From JBFMEX01 sp040752215 (GTDB taxonomy: Bacteria > Pseudomonadota > Alphaproteobacteria > Rhizobiales > Hyphomicrobiaceae): a DNA stretch of 24,664 bases. Within the stretch, counting starts at the first letter, position 1. Each line of letters starts with the position of its first letter. The notes below the pieces were generated by a model. It made no database searches. It was not told the origin of the DNA and saw only the letters and a program-made list of their open reading frames with translations. The translations under genes were made by a program, and so were the position numbers. Below are positions 1-7,061 of the stretch, one piece after another. Where the stretch lies: contig JBFMEX010000096.1 in the NCBI GenBank assembly GCA_040752215.1, forward strand, positions 1 to 24,664, given 5' to 3'.

Positions 1-111
1 CCTCGACGCGCCGACCTCGCGAGAAGGTGACTTGAGAGGGCTGCACCGTCAGCGGAGATTTGCCCGCTACTGCAGCTGCTATTGCCTCAGCCACCTCGAG
101 GGAGACGATTG

Positions 112-489
112 ATGAACGCGCTTCATGCCCCGCTCAGCCTGGTGGCCAGGATTTTTATGGCCGCGATCTTCATCCAGGCCGGGGCGGGAAAGATCCCGGG
201 CTACGCCGGGACCCAGGCCTACATGGCCAAGTCCGGCGTGCCGGGCGAGCTTCTCCCGCTCGTGATCGCGCTGGAGATCGCCGGCGGCGTCGCCATCCTG
301 GTCGGGCTCTACGCGCGGCTGGCGGGGCTGGCGCTGGCGCTCTTCACGATCGCCGCCGCGGTGATGTTCCACAGCGAGGTCGGCGATCGCATGCAGCTGA
401 TCCACTTCATGAAGAACGTGGCCATTGCCGGCGGGCTGCTGCTGCTCGCCGCCAATGGCCCCGGACGCATCGCGGTCAACGACCGCTGA
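112..489 (+). CDS. DoxX family membrane protein
   Basis: This 125-residue protein is almost entirely hydrophobic, with about four membrane segments (near residues 8-25, 42-65, 68-88 and 98-115). It has the DoxX family pattern: an N-terminal helix with F-x-x-A-x-x-K at about residues 17-26 (FIQAGAGKI), a central E-x-x-G-G pair and a C-terminal helix with MKN. Length is normal for the family. DoxX-like proteins sit in the cytoplasmic membrane; roles in thiol/redox balance or as quinone-reductase subunits have been reported for some members, but the substrate here cannot be inferred. The ATG at 112 is chosen over the in-frame ATG at 82 because a GGAG at 101-104 precedes it by 7 nt and the upstream ten residues are polar and arginine-rich. 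It stands alone; the next gene is about 200 bp downstream. Confidence 0.88.
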   Translation: MNALHAPLSLVARIFMAAIFIQAGAGKIPGYAGTQAYMAKSGVPGELLPLVIALEIAGGVAILVGLYARLAGLALALFTIAAAVMFHSEVGDRMQLIHFMKNVAIAGGLLLLAANGPGRIAVNDR

Positions 490-556
490 CGATCCACGTG
501 TCGGTGTGCTCGCGCTCCGATGTGGTCCGATGTAGAATCAATTATTACGTCACCGC

Positions 557-581
557 AACTCCGCACAACTCCGGAACTCCG
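557..581. repeat. Three short direct repeats of AACTCCG
   Basis: The heptamer AACTCCG occurs at 557-563, 567-573 and 575-581, so with 10-nt and then 8-nt periods, about 115 bp before the next putative start codon. It could be a regulatory site or chance in GC-rich DNA. No family is recognised. Confidence 0.3.
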
Positions 582-694
582 GCTGCGTCCCCGGAACCAC
601 TCGACGCTGCTGCCGAGGACCGGGTGTGCGGGGAGCATCTTGGGCGTTGAGAGCCTTGCCGCCGATTGCACCAGGCGAGACCGCGAGGTGTCCG

Positions 695-1036
695 ATGCAT
701 CTACGGCTCGTGTCAATAATGCTTCTCATGTTGCTCGCCGCGCTCCCGGCCACGGCCCAGCCGTCCCAGCCCGGCACCAGCGGCAGGACCTCCGGATCCG
801 ACTCGGTGGCCAAGCTTCCAGCATGCACGTGGTGCAGCACCGATCGAACCCGATGCCCTCTCAGCGAAAGATTGCCGATATTGGAGCTGCCGCCCGGTAG
901 TGGCACGATCGGTCGCACAGAGGGTGCTATGCGGCGCGCGGCGGGAATCCATGCCATCTGGATGGCGCCGAGGGAGAAGGGCCTGGAATTTGTGCCGAAG
1001 AAGGTCGCCAATCAGCCCGAAACCGCCGCCGCCTGA
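695..1036 (+). CDS. Putative small secreted protein, function unknown
   Basis: The 113-residue product begins with a convincing Sec signal peptide: MHLR, then a hydrophobic run rich in Leu/Ile/Met, then a probable signal peptidase I site after ATA near residue 21 (LPATAQ). The mature part is short and polar. It contains a Cys-rich stretch, C-T-W-C plus a further Cys eight residues on, which could bind metal or form disulfides. The start is ATG 695, with GAGGTG at 685-690 as a close ribosome site. A longer in-frame start at 626 would bury the signal peptide and is rejected. No family is recognised. The mature sequence is not strongly biased towards the codon use of neighbours, so this could also be a chance ORF with a hydrophobic start. 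Confidence 0.42.
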   Translation: MHLRLVSIMLLMLLAALPATAQPSQPGTSGRTSGSDSVAKLPACTWCSTDRTRCPLSERLPILELPPGSGTIGRTEGAMRRAAGIHAIWMAPREKGLEFVPKKVANQPETAAA

Positions 1037-1108
1037 CCGCCCCGACCGTCACCAAGATTTGGCGATAGCTCCCTCACGGAGGGCTACGAGATAAGGAACG
1101 TCGCCATC

Positions 1109-1270
1109 ATGCCGCAGGATGTGGCATCCAGAGTGGCGGGTAAGCTTGACGTTGATGCTGTTCTCCTCACGCTTCAAAAAGCCTCTCAGCTGGCGACTTG
1201 CTACTACAGGCTCGACAATTACTTGAGTGGCGTGGTGCTCGACATCGAGTGGTGTGTTGCACACAAGTAG
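1109..1270 (+). CDS. Doubtful 53-residue ORF
   Basis: An ATG at 1109 preceded by AAGGA (1093-1097, 11 nt away) opens a 53-residue frame ending in TAG. The peptide looks helical and mixed in charge (for example KLDVDAVLLTLQKASQLAT) with two Cys. Third-position GC, counted by eye, is near 60 percent, well below that of the certain genes around it. An open minus-strand frame covers the same bases without a visible ribosome site, so the strand is not settled. It is recorded because the stretch 1037-1311 holds nothing else. Confidence 0.2.
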   Translation: MPQDVASRVAGKLDVDAVLLTLQKASQLATCYYRLDNYLSGVVLDIEWCVAHK

Positions 1271-1311
1271 CCGCTGACAATTCGACTGGCAGCCGTGCGG
1301 AAAGTGGGCGC

Positions 1312-1728
1312 TTATTTCACCGTGATGGTGATGACCTCGCTCTCGATCGGCGGCGCGTGCGGGATATGGTTGTGGTCGCCGAGGATGAGCTGCAGCGTGT
1401 GCTTGCCAGCGGGCAGCGTCAGCGTGGTCTCGGTCTGTCCGCCGCCGAAGTGCTTGTGCTTGTCGTCGGCGGGTATCGGCGACTTGTAGTCGGCGAGCTT
1501 CTGGTCGATCAGCACATGGTGATGGCCGGTGTTGGCCTTCTCGACGCCGGCTGGCGCGACGCCGAGACCAGAGAGGCCGAACTTCACCGTCACCGGGCCG
1601 GAGACCTCGGCGCCGTTCTGCGGCGCGATGAAGTAGACCTTGGCGCCTGCGGGGGCCGGCGTCTGCGCCAGGGCGGTGGACACCATCGGCAGCACGACGG
1701 CGGCGGTGGCTATCAGACGCTTGAACAT
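1312..1728 (-). CDS. DUF4399 domain-containing periplasmic protein
   Basis: This is a 138-residue protein with a Sec signal peptide (MFKRLIATAAVVL..., cleavage after ALA near residue 21). The rest is a single DUF4399 domain: KVYFIAPQNGAEV, VTVKFGLSGLGVAPAG, NTGHHHVLID, HKHFGGGQTET and LGDHNHIPH are family hallmarks. The domain is a predicted beta-sandwich that is very rich in His (about ten), which suggests possible metal binding in the periplasm, but the function is not established. The ATG at 1728 has AAAGGAG five nt upstream on the minus strand. The gene is monocistronic and diverges from tlyA, with about 100 bp between the two starts. Confidence 0.93.
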   Translation of the reverse strand: MFKRLIATAAVVLPMVSTALAQTPAPAGAKVYFIAPQNGAEVSGPVTVKFGLSGLGVAPAGVEKANTGHHHVLIDQKLADYKSPIPADDKHKHFGGGQTETTLTLPAGKHTLQLILGDHNHIPHAPPIESEVITITVK

Positions 1729-1831
1729 GGCTTCTCCTTTCGCGACAGTTGATCGGCTCGGCGCTCGGCCGACGAGTGGCCGGCCCGGGGATGATCATAG
1801 ATCATTCTCCTACGAATATGCTCGGGATTTT

Positions 1832-2578
1832 GTGACGTTGGATCGCCACAGGTTGGATCACGCATTGCTCGTGCGGGCCATGGCTCCGAGCCGGTCGCGG
1901 GCGGGCGACCTCGTGCGGCGCGGGCTCGTCCGCGTCGACGGTGAGGTGGTGACGAAGCCCGGCGCGATAGTCGGATCGGATGCGAGGATCGAGATTGCCG
2001 GCGACGCGGCGCGCTGGGTGTCGCGCGGGGCGGAGAAGCTGGTCGCCGGTCTCGCCACATTCGGCTTCGAGGTCATGGGGCGCACCGCGCTCGACGTCGG
2101 CACCTCGACCGGCGGCTTCACCGAGGTACTGCTGGCCAAAGGCGCGGCGAAGGTGATCGCGGTCGATGTCGGCGAAGGGCAGCTGCACCCGCGACTCCGG
2201 GAGGATCCCCGGGTCGTATCGCTGGAGCGGACGGACGCGCGCGCGATCACGCCGGCGTTGCTCGGCGGGCTGGTCGGGGCGATCGTCGCCGACGTCAGCT
2301 TCATCTCGCTGGAGAAGGCGCTGCCGGCGGCGCTCGGCTGCGCGGCTCCGGGAGCGTGGCTCGTCGCGCTCGTCAAGCCGCAGTTCGAGGTCGGCCGCCG
2401 CTCGATCGGTAAGGGCGGCATCGTGCGCGACGCGGCGGCGCGGGAGTCGGCGGTCGCACGCATTGCGGCGTGGCTCGGAGGCGTGCCCGGTTGGTGTGTC
2501 GTCGGCACGGTAGCCTCACCGATCACCGGCGGCGACGGGAATGCCGAGGTGCTGATCGGGGCCGTGCATGAGTGCTGA
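1832..2578 (+). CDS. tlyA: TlyA family rRNA (cytidine-2'-O)-methyltransferase
   Basis: The 248-residue product has an S4 RNA-binding domain (about residues 5-55: RLDHALLVRAMAPSRSRAGDLV, GLVRVDGEVVTKPG) followed by a FtsJ/RrmJ-type methyltransferase domain. The SAM loop is ALDVGTSTGGFT (86-97). The catalytic K-D-K-E set is visible as K69 (WVSRGAEKL), D154 (VADVSFISL), K182 (LVKPQFE) and E239 (NAEVLIG), close to the numbering I recall for M. tuberculosis TlyA. Known family members methylate 16S and/or 23S rRNA 2'-hydroxyls, and some affect capreomycin sensitivity. Starting at GTG 1832 gives the standard family length. An in-frame ATG at 1727 overlaps the divergent DUF4399 start and encodes junk, so it is rejected; TTG 1838 is an alternative. 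The gene overlaps the next one by 11 bp, indicating translational coupling. Confidence 0.93.
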   Translation: MTLDRHRLDHALLVRAMAPSRSRAGDLVRRGLVRVDGEVVTKPGAIVGSDARIEIAGDAARWVSRGAEKLVAGLATFGFEVMGRTALDVGTSTGGFTEVLLAKGAAKVIAVDVGEGQLHPRLREDPRVVSLERTDARAITPALLGGLVGAIVADVSFISLEKALPAALGCAAPGAWLVALVKPQFEVGRRSIGKGGIVRDAAARESAVARIAAWLGGVPGWCVVGTVASPITGGDGNAEVLIGAVHEC

Positions 2579-3839
2579 CGAGGTCGAGCTGGAGATCGTG
2601 CGTCTCGGCGCCGAGGGTGACGGCATCGCAGAGACGCCGGAGGGACCGCTGTTCGTGCCGTTCACGCTACCGGGCGAGCGCGTTGCGGCGATCGTCGAGG
2701 GTGATCGTGGTCGCCTCGTCTCGGTGCGGCGTGCGAGTGACGATCGCGTGCAGCCGATTTGTCGCCACTTCCAGGCGTGCGGCGGTTGCGCCGCCCAGCA
2801 CATGTCGGCCGAGACAATCGCCCGCTGGCGACGCGAGACGATCGCGGAGGCATTCCGTCATCGTGGTCTCGAGGTGGAGATCGCACCGCTTTTCACGGTG
2901 CCGCTCGGCTCGCGCCGGCGTGCCTTCCTCGGCGTCGAGCGTCACGCCGGCGCGGTGACGATCGGCTTCCGCGAGGAAAGCCGGCACACCCTGGTCGACA
3001 TTGCCGAGTGCCCGGTGCTGGCACCAGAGATCGTGGCGGCGCTGCCGCGGCTTAGGGAGATGGCCGCAGTCGCGATGCGCGAAGAAGAGGGCGGGCGGCT
3101 CGTCGTCACGCGGCTCGACGCCGGTCTCGACGTCGCGTTCGACAACGGTCGGAAGAACCTGGCGCCGGAGGCGTTGGCCCAACTCGCGGCATTGGCCGGG
3201 GGCGCGGGGCTCGCCCGGCTGACAGTTGCCGGCGAGCCGGTCGCCGAGTGGGCGTCGCCGACGCTGACCATCGGCGGGGTTGCCGTCTCGTACGCGCAGG
3301 GCCTGTTCCTGCAGGCGGCGGCCGAGGCCGAGCAGCGGCTCGTCGAGCTGGTGATGGCGGCGTTGCCGCGGAAGGCGAGGCGCGTCGGCGACCTCTTCTC
3401 CGGCGTCGGTACCTTCACGTTCCCGCTCGCGCGGCAGGTCGAGGTTTCGGCATTCGACGGCGACAGGCGTGCGATCGCGGCCCTGACCGAGGCATTGCGG
3501 CACGCGCAAGGCCTGAAGCCTGTCGCCGCACGCCAGCGCGACCTGTTTCGCGAGCCGCTGTCGCGCAAGGAGATCGATGGCTTCGACATGGTGGTGCTCG
3601 ATCCGCCACGAGCCGGCGCCAAGGCGCAGGCGGAGGCACTGGCGAAGTCGGACGTGCCGGTGGTGGTCGCGGTGTCGTGCAATCCGGCGACGCTGGCCCG
3701 CGACGCGCGCATTCTCGTCGACGGCGGCTATGGCATGGGGCCGGTGACGCCGATCGACCAGTTCCTGTTCTCGGCGCACGTCGAGGCAGTGGTCGTGTTC
3801 GGTCGGCCTCAGCCCCCGGCGAGCAGACGCCAGACGTAG
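2568..3839 (+). CDS. Class I SAM-dependent RNA (uracil-5-)methyltransferase, TrmA/RlmD type
   Basis: The 423-residue protein starts with a TRAM-like RNA-binding domain (about residues 3-55), followed by an iron-sulfur segment with C65, C71, C74 (C-x5-C-G-G-C) and C148, the four ligands expected for the [4Fe-4S] cluster of the RumA/RlmD branch. The C-terminal half is the methyltransferase: SAM motif GDLFSGVGTF (274-283), motif IV DPPRAG (345-350), and the nucleophilic Cys C371 in SCNPATLARD. Such enzymes make m5U in 23S rRNA or tRNA. The exact target (U747, U1939 or both) cannot be read from sequence, so no symbol is given. ATG 2568 lies inside the end of tlyA, forming a two-gene RNA-modification operon. 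The last 31 bp overlap the convergent cobB end. Confidence 0.93.
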   Translation: MSADEVELEIVRLGAEGDGIAETPEGPLFVPFTLPGERVAAIVEGDRGRLVSVRRASDDRVQPICRHFQACGGCAAQHMSAETIARWRRETIAEAFRHRGLEVEIAPLFTVPLGSRRRAFLGVERHAGAVTIGFREESRHTLVDIAECPVLAPEIVAALPRLREMAAVAMREEEGGRLVVTRLDAGLDVAFDNGRKNLAPEALAQLAALAGGAGLARLTVAGEPVAEWASPTLTIGGVAVSYAQGLFLQAAAEAEQRLVELVMAALPRKARRVGDLFSGVGTFTFPLARQVEVSAFDGDRRAIAALTEALRHAQGLKPVAARQRDLFREPLSRKEIDGFDMVVLDPPRAGAKAQAEALAKSDVPVVVAVSCNPATLARDARILVDGGYGMGPVTPIDQFLFSAHVEAVVVFGRPQPPASRRQT

Positions 3840-4516
3840 GCCGGCACGATCTCGCTCGCGCGGCCGTGGATCGCCTCGGCGAACAGGCTTGCGCTTTGCG
3901 ACGGCTCGAGGTTGAGCTCGACCGTCGTTGCGCCGGCGGCCGCCGCCTCGGCGACGAAGCCCGCGGCCGGGTAAACGTGGCCGGAGGTGCCGATGGAAAG
4001 GAAGAGATCGCAGCGCGCAAGTGCCTCGTATATCCGCTCCATCTCGTAGGGCATCTCGCCGAACCAGACGACGTCGGGGCGCATGCCGCCGCTCGCGCCG
4101 CAACTCGGACAGGGGGTGGAGACGGCGAGATCCTTGTCCCATGGGCGGCGCTGACCGCAGTTGGCGCACAGCGCCTTCATGAGTTCGCCGTGCATGTGGA
4201 TCAGGCGCGCACTGCCGGCGGCCTCGTGCAGATTGTCGACGTTCTGGGTGACCGTCAGCACCTCGCCCGTATGCTCGCGCTCGAGGCGGGCAAGGGCGAG
4301 ATGGGCCGCATTCGGCGCCACCGAGCCAAGCGCGCGCCGACGCGCATTGTAGAACTCGTGCACGCGGGCGGGATTGCGGGCGAAGCCCTCGGGTGTGGCA
4401 ACCTCGCGGTAGTCGTACCTGGCCCAGACGCCGTCGGGATCGCGGAACGTGGAAAGGCCGGATTCGGCGGAGAGGCCGGCGCCGGTGAGGACGACAATGC
4501 GCTGGTATTGCGGCAT
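3809..4516 (-). CDS. cobB: NAD-dependent protein deacylase (sirtuin)
   Basis: This 235-residue class III bacterial sirtuin removes acetyl or succinyl groups from lysines using NAD+. Visible motifs: GAGLSAESGLSTFRD (12-26), Y56-x-x-R59 in FYNARR (the pair that gives desuccinylase activity in CobB/SIRT5), TQNVDNLH (90-97), catalytic H109 in HMHGEL, four zinc ligands C117, C120, C136, C139, and WFGE and GTSGHVYPA for NAD. ATG 4516 is chosen because it directly precedes the first Rossmann strand; ATG 4534, six codons upstream, is possible and neither has a strong ribosome site. Its end overlaps the convergent RNA methyltransferase, and it is divergent from the Dph6-like gene with about 76 bp between starts. 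Acetyl-CoA synthetase is the classic target, but no acs gene is in the window. Confidence 0.96.
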   Translation of the reverse strand: MPQYQRIVVLTGAGLSAESGLSTFRDPDGVWARYDYREVATPEGFARNPARVHEFYNARRRALGSVAPNAAHLALARLEREHTGEVLTVTQNVDNLHEAAGSARLIHMHGELMKALCANCGQRRPWDKDLAVSTPCPSCGASGGMRPDVVWFGEMPYEMERIYEALARCDLFLSIGTSGHVYPAAGFVAEAAAAGATTVELNLEPSQSASLFAEAIHGRASEIVPAYVWRLLAGG

Positions 4517-4592
4517 GGCTGCTACGGCTCGCATGATGGCTGCAACGTGCTTAGCGTCGGCACGGGGCGAGAGCAACAGAGGGGAGGCCGAG

Positions 4593-5252
4593 GTGAAGGT
4601 GTGGCTGTCTTGGAGCTCAGGCAAGGATTCGGCGTGGGCACTCGAGGTGTTGCGAGCAACGCCGGGCACGGAGGTGACGGGGCTCTTCACGGCCATCAAC
4701 GGTGTTGCGGACCGGGTGGCGATGCACGGAGTGCGCAGGGCGCTGGTCGAGGCGCAGGCGGCGGCGGCCGGGTTGCCGCTTCGCGTCGCCAAGATCCCCT
4801 ATCCCTGCCCAAACGGCGCGTACGAGCAGGCGATGGCCGATCTGGTTGGCGCGGCGAAGGATGAGGGCGTCGAGGCGATGGCGTTCGGCGACCTGTTTCT
4901 CGGCGACGTCAGGGCCTATCGGGAGGCGCGGCTCGCCGGCACGGGGCTCGAGCCCTTGTTCCCACTTTGGGGTCGCGATACCCGCCGGCTCGCCCACGAG
5001 ACGATCGCCGGTGGGCTCGTCGCGCACCTCACCGCCGTCGACCCGGCACAAATCGAAACCCGATTCGTCGGGCGCCGCTTCGACGAGCGGCTACTCGCCG
5101 AGCTGCCGGCGAGCGCCGACCCGTGCGGGGAGAACGGCGAGTTCCACACCTTCGTCTCGGCCGGGCCGATGCTCGCCAATCCAATCGCCATCGTGCTCGG
5201 CGAGGTGGTGGAGCGCGACGGCCTCGTGTTTCAGGATGTCCTTCCGGCCTGA
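4593..5252 (+). CDS. Dph6-like (diphthine--ammonia ligase fold) PP-loop ATP-binding protein
   Basis: The 219-residue protein belongs to the adenine nucleotide alpha-hydrolase superfamily. It has the N-terminal PP-loop S-S-G-K-D-S (residues 8-13), PLFPLWGRDT at about 121-130 and C-G-E-N-G-E-F-H-T-F at 178-187, which are the hallmark motifs of the Dph6/MJ0570 family. Eukaryotic and archaeal Dph6 amidates diphthine on elongation factor 2. Bacteria lack diphthamide, so this enzyme must adenylate and amidate (or otherwise activate) an unknown substrate. Start GTG 4593 is supported by a strong GGGGAGG at 4581-4587, five nt away; it replaces an in-frame ATG at 4449 that lies inside cobB. It shares a short divergent promoter region with cobB and is followed after 81 bp by a methyltransferase gene. 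Confidence 0.88.
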   Translation: MKVWLSWSSGKDSAWALEVLRATPGTEVTGLFTAINGVADRVAMHGVRRALVEAQAAAAGLPLRVAKIPYPCPNGAYEQAMADLVGAAKDEGVEAMAFGDLFLGDVRAYREARLAGTGLEPLFPLWGRDTRRLAHETIAGGLVAHLTAVDPAQIETRFVGRRFDERLLAELPASADPCGENGEFHTFVSAGPMLANPIAIVLGEVVERDGLVFQDVLPA

Positions 5253-5333
5253 GAGCCGTCGTCGGGTCTTGAAGCCGTCGAGAGCTGCCGCCATCATCCC
5301 GGGATCGGGCCGTGCGCGAGTGGAGCGTGGAGA

Positions 5334-6377
5334 ATGGCAGCGGACAATCTCGGCCTCGGTTTGCAACTCGCCGGCAATGCCGCGCGATTTGGCTGGTACA
5401 CCGGTGTCAACTGGCTGCTCTCGCGCGAGGGGCGCCGTCACGGCTCGCCACCGCGCTATCGGCCCGAGCGGCCGGTGCCGAGCCAGCGCGAGCTGTTCGC
5501 GGATCTCGCCGTGCTGTTTCGCGGTGACGCGGAGCTGGTGCGCGATCGGATCCTGCCGGTGACCCTCGAGCCGCCGGAAAATCTCGCCGACCACCTCGAC
5601 CGGCTCCGCGCCATGTTCCGCGACCTTCCGGGGACGGTGCGCCGGCGCGCGATGCGCGAGGTCGCGACCGCAGCAGATCAGGCCGATGCGGCGGCGCTGC
5701 CGGGCTATTTCACTCAGGACTTCCATTTCCAGACCGGCGGCTACCTGTCGGAGGACTCCGCGCGGCTCTACGACGTGCAGGTCGAGACGCTGTTCTACGG
5801 TGCCGCGGCCGCGATGCGTCGCGCCGCGCTGCGCCCGATTGCCCGACATCTCACCGGTCACGACCAGCGACGCGCGGCTCTGCTTGACGTCGCATGCGGG
5901 ACGGGACGCTTGCTGCGCGATATCCGTCTCGCCTTTCCGGCGCTCAATCTGGCCGGGCTCGACCTGTCGCGTCCCTACCTTGCCGAGGCCGAGCGCCACC
6001 TCGGCGGGTTGCGGCCCGTTACCTGGATCGCCGCCAATGCCGAGGCGATCCCGCTCGCGGACGCGAGCCAGGACATCGTGACGAGTGTGTTCCTGTTCCA
6101 CGAGCTGCCGGGCGACGTGCGCCGGCGCGTCGCTGCAGAGATGGCACGGGTGCTGAAGCCCGGCGGCTTGCTCGTTTTCGTCGACAGCCTTCAGTTCGGC
6201 GACCGGCCGGAGTGGGACGGCCTGATCGAGGCCTTTCCGCACCGGTTCCACGAGCCCTACTATCGCCATTACGCGGTCGACGATCTCGATGCGCTCTTCG
6301 ACGCTGCGGGCCTCGCCGCCGTCGAGACCTCGCATGCGTTCCTGTCCAAGGTGATGGTGCGCCGGAAGGTCGGTTGA
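5334..6377 (+). CDS. Class I SAM-dependent methyltransferase, substrate unknown
   Basis: The 347-residue product has two parts. Residues 1-175 are a mostly helical N-terminal region rich in Arg that I cannot assign. Residues 180-345 are a UbiE/Methyltransf_11-like domain with motif I LLDVACGTGR (around D185), an acidic LDLS at the end of strand two, ANAEAIPLAD, a hydrophobic strand with FHELP, and RVLKPGGLLVFVDS. This combination (long N-terminal region, FHELP) is common among uncharacterised bacterial methyltransferases. The target could be a small molecule, quinone or lipid. ATG 5334 has GGAG immediately upstream at a short distance. It follows the Dph6-like gene by 81 bp on the same strand and may be cotranscribed. 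Confidence 0.85.
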   Translation: MAADNLGLGLQLAGNAARFGWYTGVNWLLSREGRRHGSPPRYRPERPVPSQRELFADLAVLFRGDAELVRDRILPVTLEPPENLADHLDRLRAMFRDLPGTVRRRAMREVATAADQADAAALPGYFTQDFHFQTGGYLSEDSARLYDVQVETLFYGAAAAMRRAALRPIARHLTGHDQRRAALLDVACGTGRLLRDIRLAFPALNLAGLDLSRPYLAEAERHLGGLRPVTWIAANAEAIPLADASQDIVTSVFLFHELPGDVRRRVAAEMARVLKPGGLLVFVDSLQFGDRPEWDGLIEAFPHRFHEPYYRHYAVDDLDALFDAAGLAAVETSHAFLSKVMVRRKVG

Positions 6378-6465
6378 TCGCGCGCGACGGCTCGCGTTGC
6401 AAAGGTCGGCCACTGCGTCCGGCGGAAGCCCCGCGAAGCCTTCGAGCGGCGTCGAGGCGTAGAGC

Positions 6466-6963
6466 TCATGGCAGCGGCAGGTTCTTGGCTGCCTTGACGC
6501 AATCGTCGTTGAGGGCGGCGAAGATCCCGTCGGCGGCAGAGAAGCGGGCATCGATGGCCGGAGGCGCGGCGGGAAGGGGTGTCTCGACGACGCGCGCCGC
6601 CTCGCGCGTCAGCTCGGTGTAGCGCACGCGGATCGCCTCGTCGCGCAGGTTGGCGAGGTAGGTGCCGAGCGCTCCCAGCTTGTGGACGGCGTGGCGGGCC
6701 TCGTTGCGGGTCCCCACAGTCATGGGATCGCCCTCGGTTCCGACCAGGCCGGCACGGAATTTGACCTCGAAGTAGGCGTCGATGATCTCCTTGCAGGTGC
6801 GCATGTATTCTGTGCGGCCGACGTTGCCTTGGATGATGTCGACGAAGCGGGCGTTCAGGAAGCCGTTGTAGATCGAGGTGACGAGCGACAGGGTGGCGAT
6901 GAACATCGGGAAGAAGGTGATCACCGCCGTTTTGATAGTGCTGCTCGAAGTCTCCGCGCTCAT
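6466..6963 (-). CDS. Membrane-anchored protein of unknown function
   Basis: This 165-residue protein has one clear membrane helix near the N-terminus (about residues 11-30, TAVITFFPMFIATLSLVTSIYN). A roughly 120-residue soluble part follows, with several amphipathic helices (EYMRTCKEIIDAYFEVKF, EARHAVHKLGALGTYLANL). The short charged N-terminus predicts an N-in orientation with the bulk outside the cytoplasm. Two Cys (in RTCKEI and DDCVKA) are far apart. No family is recognised. The start at 6963 is preceded on the minus strand by AAGGGGTG, about six nt away. It lies 98 bp downstream of aroC on the same strand and could be cotranscribed, though it has its own good ribosome site. Confidence 0.75.
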   Translation of the reverse strand: MSAETSSSTIKTAVITFFPMFIATLSLVTSIYNGFLNARFVDIIQGNVGRTEYMRTCKEIIDAYFEVKFRAGLVGTEGDPMTVGTRNEARHAVHKLGALGTYLANLRDEAIRVRYTELTREAARVVETPLPAAPPAIDARFSAADGIFAALNDDCVKAAKNLPLP

Positions 6964-7061
6964 GCCACACCCCTTACGCTCGAATTGCTCCGGCGACGAC
7001 TTTTTAGCGCGACGGGCCGCGTCGGCAAGCGCCGGCTGAAAATGGCGTGAAACCGGGCCGG

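Noticed and set aside
1727..1831. Earlier ATG start for tlyA
   Set aside because: It would overlap the divergent DUF4399 start region and adds about 35 residues unlike any S4 domain; GTG 1832 gives standard length and catalytic numbering.
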